Below, one piece after another: positions 24,018-34,329 of a DNA stretch of 64,000 bases; positions within the stretch are counted from its first letter, which is position 1; every line of letters starts with the position of its first letter. This DNA comes from Diphasiastrum complanatum (taxonomy: Eukaryota; Streptophyta; Lycopodiopsida; Lycopodiales; Lycopodiaceae). Under the pieces are notes generated by a model. It saw only the letters and a list, made by a program, of their open reading frames with translations. It had not been told where the DNA came from and ran no database searches. The stretch lies in contig MU832192.1 of assembly GCA_029204225.1 (NCBI GenBank), positions 18,698 to 82,697 on the forward strand. The letters are read 5' to 3'. The position numbers were made by a program, and so were the translations under genes.

Positions 24018-25923
24018 AAGCGACGATTGACGAAGAAATCTCGTTAAACATTCGAACAATGGCTTCCGGATTAGGTTCAAGCTCTAATATCATTTGGAAA
24101 GCACGCGCAGGAATCCGCTTGACATCCATCCAGTCCTATTTGGATCGATGCAGGTTGGGTGATTTGAAAGTGGACCCCTCCATCATCCTCTCTGAAGTCA
24201 GTACTGAATTCGTGAACTCCATCCATTCAATTTCGGAGGTGGACTTCAAAGTTCACGTACGAGGCCAATTCTTCACTATCACTGAAGACCTGTTCTGCAT
24301 AGCTCTCGGATTACCTCTGGACGGGAAGCTGCTTTCAACTAGCAAAGATTCGGTGGATGAAGCTGTCCACTTCTTAAGCAACTGTTTCGTATCCACAAAG
24401 GGGTACAAAATCTCTATGATCCGAGATACAACATTCAAGTTGTTTTGTAAATATGCAAACCAAACAATCTTTTTGACGGATGCGGATGCCACCATTTCAG
24501 TTCAAAATTTTGGGTATATATTAGATGCTCTTGCGGGTAATCCAGTGTGCTTTGGCGTTATCACATACAAAGCCCTTTTGCGCTGGATTAAGCACCAAAA
24601 GTTTTTTGGAGTTGGAGCCCATGTATCTCGACTCTGCGCTCATTTTGACATATTGAACAATCAAGAAAAAACCATGCTGACAGGAAGATTGTTGGTTCCC
24701 AAGCCAATAGATCTTTCCAGCATCCTTTCTGTTCCTATCCCGGATACACAAGATGCTGCACCAGCAATCGAAGTAGCAGCTATCACTGCTATGGACATTG
24801 ACGCTGCACCATCTCAATCTGATACGGTTCTAGCAGGGGCAATGAATACTGATGGAGCAACTACTGCTGCTGTGGATTCTTCAAAGCCAGCATTTTCTTC
24901 CACATCTTAGAAGCAGCTGAGCGCATCCACCTTTGAGGATGACGCAACCTAGTCCGATACATTAGACAAGGGATGCATAGCTGCTGAAGGCGACACTGGG
25001 GCACCTGTGGCAGATGACGAAGAACCAGATGACCAACCCCAGTGGTTTCGATCCATGACAGAGAAAGCCAAGAACCTTGTGGCTGAAGTATATGAGTTCG
25101 ACAAGTACCACCGTCAACTCACAATGCAACTTATCGCCTCAGAGAGGAAATCACTCGACTCTCTGAAGGATTTCTTTGAGAAGATCGATTCGCTCGAATT
25201 AGACAACACAAAGCTAATCGAACAACATCATTCTCTTGAAACACAGCTTCAGACTTTAATAAAGGAAGCTAATTCTTTAAAGCAACCAATAAGGCGATTC
25301 AGGCCAAGTCTGACAATTTTCAAACTCAAAACGATTCTTTGAAGAAGCAACTTTTGGCTGCAAATCAACAATGTCGCGTTCCAGAAACATCTACAAGAGG
25401 AGCGAATGACAAGATTAAAGGCAGAAGCTGCTTTGTCCCTGAGCACCACTACAGGGTCAATCACTGTCGATCTCAAGAAGCTGAACCAGCTCCAAGGCCA
25501 GATGATCGAAAATTTTTGAGTCGAGTTCTTACAACCGCTCAAGGATGCGAAGGCTCTCGTCGAGGAAGAGTTGGCGGAGCTGAAGGAGCTCTCCAGTGAT
25601 GCCACCCCGTCTTGCAGCAGGCCCGATGCACACAATGACTATCTTCAGTCCTTGCTGCGAATTGATGAACTTACACAGCAACTCCAAGTTGTGTCTGCCT
25701 GCACCGGAGTCTCAAACCATTGAGAATTCTTGGAGGCTATCACGAAGATTGACCAGCTCGAATATGAGCTGTCAAACCAAAAGCAACAAATGGAAGATCA
25801 TAAGCTAGCTGCTGAGTTGCAAACTTAGGATTTGGCAACTACATCTACACAGCCAAAGCAAATGCGACGAAATCAATCCAAGGTATGTGTTGACAGATTC
25901 CGTGCATTTGCCGATCGCTTCTG
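24014..25923 (+). pseudogene. ORF2 of the LTR element: globular domain, acidic linker and coiled coil
   Basis: The first 298 codons (24014-24910) are open. The N-terminal half (IWKARAGIRLTSIQSYLDRC, VDFKVHVRGQFFTITEDLFC, IALGLPLDG, FKLFCKYANQTIFL, YKALLRWIKHQKFFGVGAHV, SRLCAHFDIL) looks like the uncharacterised domain often found in extra ORFs of plant gypsy elements and annotated as putative plant transposon protein; that resemblance is from memory. An Ala-, Asp- and Thr-rich linker follows. After TAG stops at 24908 and 24950 the same frame goes on to a coiled coil (25007-25290, heptads of Leu and Glu/Lys), with a frameshift near 25290 and more coiled coil to 25923. All in-frame stops here except the last are TAG, possibly from CAG. 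Function is unknown. Confidence 0.6.
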
Positions 25924-25977
25924 AAAATGGTGTCCACATGCTTTTAATATTGAGTTGCAATGGCGTGTGGTAATTAC

Positions 25978-26746
25978 ATGATGCTACCAGGCGCAGTAGG
26001 CATCGCCTTCAACAACTGGAAGCGACCGTGGGAGAAGGACAACTTTCTCTAGTTATGGGCCCAGCTCACTATCGAGCAGAAAGGATGTCTCTGCTGGAAA
26101 ATATTCCAGGGTAAATTCCAGGTCGTACCTTTTGGATCGGCAAAGTTATACATAGGCTCTTCGGCTATGTATTCTCTCAAATATATCCGTATCAAAGAAC
26201 TTCAATTTTTGCAAAACGAAGATAGTAAGCGACATTTTTGGAAGTGAAAGTCGCAGTTTCAGTTGTACAAACCATAAGCTATTGCGGATTTATGCACATT
26301 CGACGATGCAGGTCTGCTGATTAATATCAATATGGCTTATCCGAAATTATTCAATCTATATGTGGATTGGGAGCGAAACCTTGCAGAATATTTTGAGGAG
26401 ATTCATGATAATTTGCAAGATAGAAGGAAGTCATTTTGTTATAAGCAATTCTGTACATATACATTTTGGCAGTTTGGTACCTTTGCAGAATCTTTATGTT
26501 AAAAGCAATTTTATTAGATTTTCAGCTCGTTACTGTAAAGAAATCACTCTACGAAGTGATTCAGATGAAGATACCAAGTTAACCCAGGAACTGTTCGATG
26601 GAACATTACTCCCGATTAAGTTAGAAGAATTCGGCAACTTACCAGTTGGCCGCTATACCAAATCGAAAGAAGACTTGCTCTTGATTGAAGCTCAACAGAA
26701 CTTGGAGCTTGCTCAGAAGTTATATGAAGAACTGAATCATTCCTGA
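25978..26746 (+). pseudogene. ORF3 of the LTR element, unknown
   Basis: A frame beginning MMLPGAVGIAFNNWKRPW at 25978 runs through GCLCWKIFQGKFQVVPFGSA, KLYIGSSAMYSLKYIRIKEL and YPKLFNLYVDWERNLAEYF with three stops. It shifts frame near 26410 and continues in the frame of 26360-26746, which ends TLLPIKLEEFGNLPV, GRYTKSKEDLLLIEAQQNLE and LAQKLYEELNHS. I recognise no domain. Its place between ORF2 and the polypurine tract is where an env-like ORF sits in Athila elements, but no signal peptide or membrane segment is visible. Confidence 0.45.
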
Positions 26747-27040
26747 ATATTCATTCGTGTCTTTGTCGTGGTGATGTTTCTATGGGATGCTGAATTTTTG
26801 AAGCTTAAAGATGTTTTGAAGTTTGATTTCAGTTTCCATCAGCAATTCAAAGATCAACTCAAGACAACCTATTCAATTAAAAGAAACATCAAGACACATA
26901 TTCTTTAAGATGAAGAAATATCTAAAGGACAAAATACACAAAGAAATATCTTTTCACCTCAACAAAAATCTGACGAACAAAAATGTTTCTCGAATACTCC
27001 TCGAAATAAAGATAATATGTTCACGAGGACGTTTCACATT

Positions 27041-27054
27041 TGAGGAAGAGGATA
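27041..27054 (+). promoter_or_regulatory. Polypurine tract before the 3' LTR
   Basis: TGAGGAAGAGGATA abuts the 3' LTR start at 27055. It would prime plus-strand synthesis. Confidence 0.75.
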
Positions 27055-28310
27055 TGTAATGCCACAAAAATGTTAAATATTGAATATCAACATAAATATG
27101 ACATGATATACTCGAAAATGAAGATATGAGCTGGTCAAGTATAAATCATGAAGAGGCCTAAGTCATTTTTCGGGAGTATATCTCCTAAGTACTTGCCTTG
27201 TAATTAAGGGCAAGACCTTTAAAAGGAAAAGACATTGTCTTGGACAACCTTTACTAGGTCGTCCATACGAAACGACTAGATACAAAAAGACATGATAAAC
27301 TAGAGTAATTTTAACTCATAGTTAAGTATACCTCCTATGGTATAGGTGAACGTATTTTCAATCTAATCGTTAACTAGACCCTTTCGCGGGAGCGACGCAC
27401 TTGTTGTTTTAGAGGTGTGTTTTTTCGTCCCGTAGAACATATACTGATCTCACACTTCAGTCTCAATCATCGAGAGAGAAGAGTTTGTGCTCATGTAAGA
27501 GATTGAAGAAGTGAATAGAGTTCTGTGAGTTACTCTCTCTTATCTCTGTTCTCCACACTGTTGAGTGTGAGTGATCTTGAGTCTGCTAACAATTCTAACG
27601 CATTTCATGAATTACTCTTTGATCAGACAGACACTCTAGTGCATTACAGTTGTTTGTTGTGTTTTCGTAAAGAATGTTCTAAAGAACTGTTTTTAACATC
27701 TTATTTGTCTGTCGCGAATACTTTCTTTTCGGCACTCGAATAACGACTATCTTTGATACAGTCTAGCATGATCATTGAATAAAGTTGTATGTATACATAT
27801 GAGATGACAGTCCATGTCTGAAGAATTAAGTCTCTGATCTGTCTGATTGGCATTGACATAAGTTTCTAACGTATTCTAAAACTCTTCATGTTTTTTAACC
27901 ATTAAGTTGGACTTTAGTTGTTGAGGACTTCCGTCTAGAAACGAATAGTTCGCGAACGCGATTAATTAATTGTCTGCACAGTCGTGAATACATCGAACAA
28001 TTCTCGATTCTTTGTTGATACCTTAATCAGCCAGAGTGTAGTACCGTTGTACTACACTGATAACATCTCATCTGTAGAACGCGCTTCATCCAATTCGATA
28101 GAGGCCAGATTGTTGTTCTGAATTTATTAACATTACCCATCCCAAATATAGGTAATACTTGTTACTTTTTAATGTTTGTCGACAACCAGAATAACACTCG
28201 AAACCACTTGCCATAATTGTACCAAAAACATAACTTTCTAACGTTGTTCTCTGTGGGAACAACATTATTTACTATAAAATCTATATTAACCTTGTTGGTA
28301 TAGTACGACA
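27055..28310 (+). repeat. 3' LTR of the 22014-28310 element
   Basis: 1,256 bp, TGTAATGCCACA to GTACGACA, followed directly by the target duplication ATGAG. Differences from the 5' LTR are mostly A/G and C/T substitutions plus a few short gaps. Confidence 0.92.
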
Positions 28311-28315
28311 ATGAG

Positions 28316-29955
28316 CAAACCTGGGCTAAAACCAGAGGCCACTTTGAGACCTGCTTCAATAGAATGAACCTACATCAAGCTAGAATCTAGAACTGGAAAA
28401 GACCTTTCTTCAAGTGCAGATGTGGTGACAAATGTAAAAACAATTCTTCTATCATTTGGTCTGATCATGCTATCTAGTATGTGATGAACAACCTTGCCAA
28501 ATTCTTCCCCGTTGTTTTGTTACAGAACCAACTCAATGTCTTCTTTCTTTGGCTTCACAAGCCTGCTAGAGATGTCAAATCTCACCTTACCTTTTTGTAC
28601 ATCAGACAACACATGATTGATGCTGCCATTGAACTCCCCATTAATCCTACTGCCAAACTGCTTGCTCACCTTGGCGATGATGAGAATATACAAGAAATCG
28701 AATGCTTGCTTAAAAAACTGAGCTTCTCTACCTTACTGGATAAGTACTTTCAAAATACAAGCAGAAAGACTGGTTCCTTCAATTTAAATAATCCAAGTTC
28801 AGTCATCACAAGCAGTGTCAACAAGAAGAGGAAATACTTCCCAAGTAGAGGCAATGAGGGATAGAGCAGTGGTGGAAAAGGTGATTTTCCTATCAGAAAG
28901 TTGAACTTTTACTATGATTGATCCTTGTGCAGGAAGATATTGAAGAGCTTAGAGTATTGGAGGTCAATGCAGTTGGTAGGCGACGACTTTTGGTGAGAAG
29001 AGATATAGTGAAGATGTTTTTACATTTACGTTACTATAATAGATACTTTGAGAGTATAAACATAAAACAATTTTATTCTGAGACTTTACTTCATTTATTT
29101 GACTATATTGATGACATCTTTGAAGAAATTATGTTTGGCTGGATCATTTTTCCACATTTGAAACATGAATGGTATAAACCCTTTCAAGTTTTTTGTGATT
29201 TTGATACTAATCATATTCCACCTTGTATGTGCTCAAATTCTAAACGTTTTAAAGAGTTTATTGACAATAATTTTGGGCATGTAATTTCTACGAATACTAG
29301 AATTATCTATAGTAAGCTTTTAAGGAGCGACTTGAACAAAGGACTCAATCATATTTTGCTATGTCAATCTAACATTAATGAGGTTGCTTTGGAACTTTAT
29401 CATAGATGGTTAAAATTGGCTACTTTCTTACCCTATTATCAGAATGTGCATCATGATATTATTGTGGAACATGCTCTAGTTTGCAAGCTTATTGTAACAA
29501 AATTTTATTAGAAGCCTAAATGGCTACATGGAAATCTTTTTACAAAGTTGGATCTTAAAAATGTTGTTGATGAACGTGACTGAATCACTACCTTTCTATA
29601 TGTAAACGGAATAGATAAAGCCCAGCATACTACCTTGTTTCATGTGCATAAATTTTGTTAGGAACTTGGCATTGCAAAGATATCTGGTCCAGATTTTGCT
29701 CCTTTCCCAGACACTGAAAACAATAACATTGATAATGCCTTGATGATTACTAAGCATACTTTTTCCAATATCCTACCAAATTACTTGTCTGGGAAAGAAG
29801 AATCACCTTTTCTACTTTGCACCTTTAAAGCACACAAAAATACTTTCAGATGGATTACAAATAGCCACTTGTCACAAGCTCTCAAAGATGGCACAACAAA
29901 AGTTAATAGATTATTAAGAAACATTGTACATATAGGAAACACACTAACTGCATGA
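28316..29955 (+). pseudogene. Penelope-like element protein, part 2: N-terminal region and reverse transcriptase
   Basis: After the LTR insertion the frame of 21219-22013 resumes (QTWAKTRGHFETC, FKCRCGDKCKNN, VVLLQNQLNVFFLWLHKPAR), with TAG stops at 28388, 28475 and 28862. From 28918 another frame carries IMFGWIIFPHLKHEWYKPFQ, VFCDF, GHVIS, DLNKGLNHI and ELYHRW, homologous to the minus-strand relic at 17645-18560. Past 29511 broken frames show VNGIDKAQ, ELGIAKISGPDFAPFPDTEN and then ESPFLLCTFKAHKNTFRWIT, which fits the P-L-x-x-x-K-x-HK-x-x-x-x-R-x-I palm entry of Penelope-like RTs. The catalytic YxDD region and any endonuclease are lost after 29955. The assignment is by motif memory; another RT clade is possible. 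Confidence 0.55.
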
Positions 29956-30640
29956 AAGGATAGGTGCCCTAAAATTGGCCTACTACCACCTGCCAAACTA
30001 GAATAAGGCCCAGTATGGCCTAAGTAACTGACAAACCCGAGACATGCCCTCGAGTATAGCATCACGAAATCAGAGTCCACTGTGCAGTCTAATTTTCTAC
30101 CAAAATGGCTACTCGGCTAACCCAAGTGGCCAGCTACGAGACAAGTGCCCAACTGATATGACAATGGTGGGTCACGTCCCAATCACCATTAAAAACAATA
30201 AATTGACTAACTGTACAATAAATACAATATCACATTTGAAGCTTATAAAATGTATATCAGATTAACTCTGATTTCTAACTCCCATGTGCTCATAGGGTAT
30301 GTTCTTTTAAACATGCACGTTTCCCTCTCCTAATGATCAAATATAAACTAGAATTTGAACTATAATTTGCCAATCACAATTCATCCAATTCTTATTCTAT
30401 CATCATTAGTAAGAGAACATGAATATGACTATTCTTAGAAGACATCTGAGTTGCCACAAAATGGTAGCACATGGCATGTTACTCTTTTTATGCCACTACA
30501 TGTTTTTTGAAGAATAATAATGGGTTTTGATGCATACTTAAAACTTGACTATCCATCAAATTTTAAGTAGGTCTATCACAAAATAATTTGTACTCTATAA
30601 ATATAGGTTTACGTTTATTAAAAACAAAGTGTTATTGAAG
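29956..30640. other. Region without a recognisable gene
   Basis: No frame with known motifs and no long repeat was seen. Confidence 0.5.
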
Positions 30641-30648
30641 TTGTAAAA

Positions 30649-30670
30649 GCTAGCATGCCGGTGTGCTAGC
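30649..30670. repeat. Short hairpin with GCTAGCA arms
   Basis: GCTAGCA and TGCTAGC at the ends enclose TGCCGGTG. Related tagcac/cgtgcta words recur in the tandem block at 31290-31570. Confidence 0.6.
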
Positions 30671-30798
30671 TTGCAAATTTTTTATTTCAAAAAATTAAGT
30701 TTTTTATAAAAAAATTTTGAAAAAATAATTTTTTTTTTGAAGCTGATTTTACTAGCATGCCAGTAGTTATGAATAGAGCCACAATTGATCTAGAGCTA

Positions 30799-30862
30799 AG
30801 CTATGAAAACATCACATAAGCAAGACTTAAGCTATGAAAGCAGCACATAAGCAAGACTTAGC
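30799..30862 (+). repeat. Two-copy 32-bp tandem repeat
   Basis: AGCTATGAAAACATCACATA and AGCTATGAAAGCAGCACATA each start a unit ending AGCAAGACTTA. The copies are adjacent. Confidence 0.85.
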
Positions 30863-31289
30863 CCTAGAAAAGAGAGATTAAGGAGACTAAAGAGAGAGAT
30901 CAATATCATCAGCTGAATAACAAATGACGCAGTTTCCCTACTTATAGCCAAGAGAAAGCCCTAAAAGAAAGCTTCCGGTGGCTAGGGCCCAACTGGGAGG
31001 GAAAATAGTGCGCCCTCCAAGAAGGCCCTCACTCTCCAGTAATATGTCCAAATGGCCTAATAATGAGTAATAAGGCCAAAGGCCAACCATATAGTCTAAG
31101 TGTCACTAATGAATAAAAAAGGGCCCAAGGCCTGCTTATGCATAAAGTAAAGTAAATGTAAATGGACGCGGCGAATGTAATGAGCCGAGTCCATAACTCT
31201 GGTGTGCTAACTGAGTAAATTATAAAATAGAAAAGCTATTTTGACACATTTGAGAATCAAATTTTGAGTAAAACCACTATTTCAAAATA

Positions 31290-31572
31290 AATTTTCAGCC
31301 TCCAACATAGTAAGCCGATGTGCTAATAAGTACAACAATTAAAAAAAAAATTTGCAACCTTTAAAGATAGCACACAAGCGTGCTATATGAAATGAGGAAA
31401 AAAAAAATTTGTAGCCTCCATACCTAGCACACCGGGATGCACGGGGAGACCGCACGAAAAAAAAAATTGTAGCCTCAAAACCTAGCACATCGGCACGCAC
31501 GAGAGACTGCCCAGAAAAGAAAACTATATATATTTCGGGCGGTCTCCCGTGCATGCCAACGTGCTACCTTTG
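31290..31572. repeat. Degenerate ~65-bp tandem repeats with an inverted copy
   Basis: Units alternate an A-run plus TTTGTAGCCTCCA-like stretch with TAGCACACNGGNATGCACG-like stretches. They occur at about 31300, 31360, 31425 and 31480. The final stretch (31538-31570, GGCGGTCTCCCGTGCATGCC) is the reverse complement of the 31437-31457 arm, so a long hairpin is possible. Frames over it have no motifs. Confidence 0.65.
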
Positions 31573-31574
31573 GA

Positions 31575-32110
31575 GGCTGTTTATTCATTTTGAAATCATG
31601 AAATTTTTCTTCCATGAAGACTACCTCTTTGCTAATAAGTGTCTTGCCAAATTGTAGATCATAGAGCTTGTAGGCCTTATGATCTGATAGATATCCAAGA
31701 AATATAGCCTTGGTACTAGTTTGATCAAATTTATTTCTTAGTTCTAATGGAATTTGGGCATAGCAGACACATCTGAATACTCTAAGATGATCTATGGATG
31801 ATTTTGGATTGGACCAAGCCTCCTCAGGAGTTTTGTTGTTGATGGCCTTGGTACAGTAATGATTCTAAATATAATAGGTTGTTGCAATTACCTCTACCCA
31901 GAACTTGTTTGGAAGATTAGCAGCAATTCGAGTTTGTTGAGTTTGGAATGAAGCCATTCTCAATAAGGAATGCATTGATTTTCTAGAACCAAACATTGGG
32001 TGACTGTCTCAACAACAAGAGCATGATTCTTTCATTTAGCTACTCCGTTCTACTGAGGAATGTAGCTCAAAGAATATTGTCTCTGAATCCTAGAAAAAAT
32101 GTCTTGTGAT
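31575..32110 (-). pseudogene. Ty1/copia integrase C-terminal half, degraded
   Basis: The minus strand, read with frame changes and stops, gives NGVAK-KNHALVVETV near 32010 and FWVEVIATTYYI near 31895. It then gives TKAINNKTPEEAWSNPKSS, LRVFRCVCYAQIPLELRNKF, KAIFLGYLSDHKAYKLYD and ISKEVVFMEE down to about 31600. These are the C-terminal integrase and linker of a copia pol. RT and RNase H should lie at lower coordinates but are absent. The 32110-32291 interval before the primer site is too short for gag and protease, so the element is heavily deleted internally. Confidence 0.75.
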
Positions 32111-32291
32111 AACAAGAATAAAGATAATAATCTAATAGTGTGCAATTTTCTAGAGTAGTATTGTTTTGATAGAAATGAAAATGATAAATCTCATTTTTTG
32201 GAAAAATGTGAGCAAAGATAATTATAATAGTAGTGTCAAATTATATTGTTTTGATGAAAATCAAAATGATGGATTCATAAAACAACTACTT

Positions 32292-32305
32292 GAGCTATAA
32301 TACCA
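32292..32305 (-). promoter_or_regulatory. Primer binding site of the minus-strand copia relic
   Basis: The minus strand reads TGGTATTATAGCTC directly after an LTR end CCAACA. It resembles the usual TGGTATCAGAGC iMet primer site, with substitutions. Confidence 0.6.
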
Positions 32306-32718
32306 TGTTGGAAAATGATAGGTATGTGAAATGAAAATAACATATAGTCTTAGATACACACCTACTCTAAATAGTCTCGTAAATAACATATAAAAATTGC
32401 AAGATTTGAAGAAGCAGCTAAGACTTTAGGATCACTACTAATTTGATCAGATTTGTAACAAGCTATCATTACAATCAAATTAGACTGAACATAATATGGC
32501 AAATTAGAATAGTTTGCATGCATACAATTTGTAGTGACAAAATTGAGACAATATTTGAAATGATTAGTTGCTTTGAACATGATTGATCAAAGAAATAACT
32601 TACGCTACTGCGTCTAACTCTAACTCGATGTTGTACTCATCTTCTAACAGCTTCACTTATTCTACATCTGCTACAATGTTTTCACAAAACTTATTACAAT
32701 GCTACGCTTACAAAAAGT
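32306..32718 (-). repeat. Part of the LTR of the minus-strand copia relic, split by a nested element
   Basis: The LTR starts (as read on plus) TGTTGGAAAATGATAGG beside the primer site and runs to the insertion point of the 32719-36116 copia. It should continue after 36121 for an unknown length. No second LTR copy is in the window to define its end. Confidence 0.5.
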
Positions 32719-32982
32719 TGTTAGAAATCAATGATAAACTTCATTGTTACACTTCCTAGTTACTGTTTATGATGTACTTTATTACTAGTTGTAACTAGCT
32801 GTAGGCTAGTCTAGTAGTCTACTCCTAGGTTCTCCCTCTCTATCAGGGTTCAGGGTTTATATGTACATTTTACATTCAGTGCATGTTAGTGTGATAGAGT
32901 GATATTGCATGTTCTTCTTCCGTCTCCCTACTTGGTGATTGCTTATGGTGAATGCTTGATGTTGCATTTCTAATTGTTGAAA
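32719..32982 (+). repeat. 5' LTR of the short copia element
   Basis: TGTTAGAAATC start; the terminal GAAA replaces GACA of the 3' copy. The LTR includes CTAGTTGTAACTAG and a TCTATCAGGGTTCA block shared with 35853-36116. Confidence 0.93.
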
Positions 32983-32993
32983 TGGTATCAGAG
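32983..32993 (+). promoter_or_regulatory. Primer binding site, initiator tRNA-Met type
   Basis: TGGTATCAGAG immediately follows the 5' LTR. It is complementary to the 3' end of plant initiator tRNA-Met, the standard copia primer. Confidence 0.9.
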
Positions 32994-33411
32994 TTACGAT
33001 AGTCCTGCGTGCCTGATCTGTGGATACAGCTTGTCACAGGCTCCGCAACGAAGTGAGAAAGTCCTTCATAGGAGGTGAAAGCTTGGAGAGACAAAAATAG
33101 CTGGAAGAAATCCTTCTTGATGTACTTTGCAGGTTTTGGAGCTCACAGTTATTAGTGGGGAACAAAGACACAGTCCCGGAGGCATCGAAAAGGCTAGGGC
33201 AACATCAGATAGATTGAAAATCTGTTGAGTGGAAAAAGTTTTACAATAATTTTTTTAGTCTTTGTGAAAAGTCTCATTTGTCAGAGACTTGTGCCAAAAA
33301 ATCTCTCATTTGTTTGTTTGGACTACTGCAAATCACACCTGATAGTGGCCGAAGTAGGGAATCTAGAATATTCTCTCAAAAAATTCTTATATTCTCTCTT
33401 TTTTTTCGTAC

Positions 33412-33651
33412 CAATATCGGATCCAAGCGCGCTAGCTGAAGAGAAACACGAGCAGTCGTACATCCGCGTTCCAGTCCGATATTGTCCGTATCGATATCGG
33501 ATCCAAGCGCACGAGCTAGAGAAAATTCCGAGCAATTGTACATCCGCGCTCTAGTCCGATATCACATGCTCCAATATCGAATCCACATGCACAAGTTAAA
33601 GAAGATCCTGAGCAGCCGTACTTCCGCACTCCATTCCGATACCATGTGTAT
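33412..33651 (+). repeat. Three ~80-bp tandem repeats in the copia leader
   Basis: Units start at about 33412, 33492 and 33572. Each has ATATCGGATCCAAGCGC-like, GAGCA, GTACATCCGCG and CAGTCCGATA segments. They lie between the primer site and gag, in the untranslated leader. Confidence 0.9.
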
Positions 33652-33754
33652 AACCAAAAAAATATACAGTTATGTGGTGTGATAAATTACTTGATCCGGA
33701 CTCATCTGTTCAGTAATGACAACTCTAAGCGAGAGTGTCCTCAATGAGTCAAGC

Positions 33755-34325
33755 AAATTGGAAGGAGCCGACAACTATGCAGTTTGAAAATTCAAACTGA
33801 AAAACATTTTGATGGAAAAGGAGCTATGGGAGATCGTGACAGGTGAAGAGAGAAGGCCAGTGATTGAAGAAGATCAGCGGGCATTTGACAGGAGAAAACG
33901 AAAAGCACAAAATGTCGTCAACTTATCAGTTAGAGATGCAATCATTCCCTACATTTCAGATTCAGAAGGACCAAAAGAAGCATGGGATATGTTGAAGGCA
34001 TTGTTTGAGACCACAAACACATCTCAAGTGCTATTCCTGAAGATGAAGCTACACACATTGCGGATGGATGATGGTGCAACTGTTGCTGATCACCTACTGA
34101 AGATCGAAGAGATTCGTGACCAATTAGCAGTAGTTGGAGAGCGAGTACAGGATCGTGAGATCGTGCAGTTGACATTGAATAGTTTGAGTGAGTCACATCA
34201 AATGTTTGTGACAAGTATAGCCACACGAGAAAATCATCCAACCTATGAAGAGTTAGGTGGATTGCTTTTGCAAGAAGAACAACGTCAAGAGAACTTGAGT
34301 CATCGCAACAGGAGATTTGCAAGGC
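33755..34325 (+). pseudogene. Copia gag of the short element
   Basis: The frame contains MEKELWEIVTGEERRPVI, NVVNLSVRDAIIPYISD, AWDMLKALFETTNTSQVLFL, KMKLHTLRMDDGATVADHL, TLNSLSESHQMFVTSI and a Gln/Glu-rich end (LLLQEEQRQENLSHRNRRF). The N-terminal piece before 33809 is interrupted (WKEPTTMQFENSN region). It matches copia copies A and B in sequence type. No zinc knuckle follows; the reading passes within about 20 bp into RT in another frame. Confidence 0.8.
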
Positions 34326-34329
34326 TCAA

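Larger units (their letters stand above)
22014..28310 (+). mobile_element. Complete non-autonomous LTR retrotransposon, gypsy-type primer site, no pol
   Basis: LTRs are at 22014-23272 and 27055-28310, both starting TGT and ending GTACGACA, with roughly 5% difference in the first 130 bp. A perfect 5-bp target duplication ATGAG flanks it (22009-22013 and 28311-28315). The primer site matches tRNA-Asp, as in plant Ty3/gypsy Athila- and Tat-like elements. Inside are gag (23355-24017), ORF2 (24014-25923), ORF3 (25978-26746) and a purine tract before the 3' LTR. I find no protease, RT, RNase H or integrase, so replication would have depended on an autonomous partner. A third, truncated LTR is at 46079-46355. 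The insertion splits a Penelope-like frame. Confidence 0.88.

Noticed and set aside
33412-33651. CRISPR-like array
   Set aside because: The three units are contiguous 80-bp tandem repeats without unique spacers, in a plant retroelement leader.
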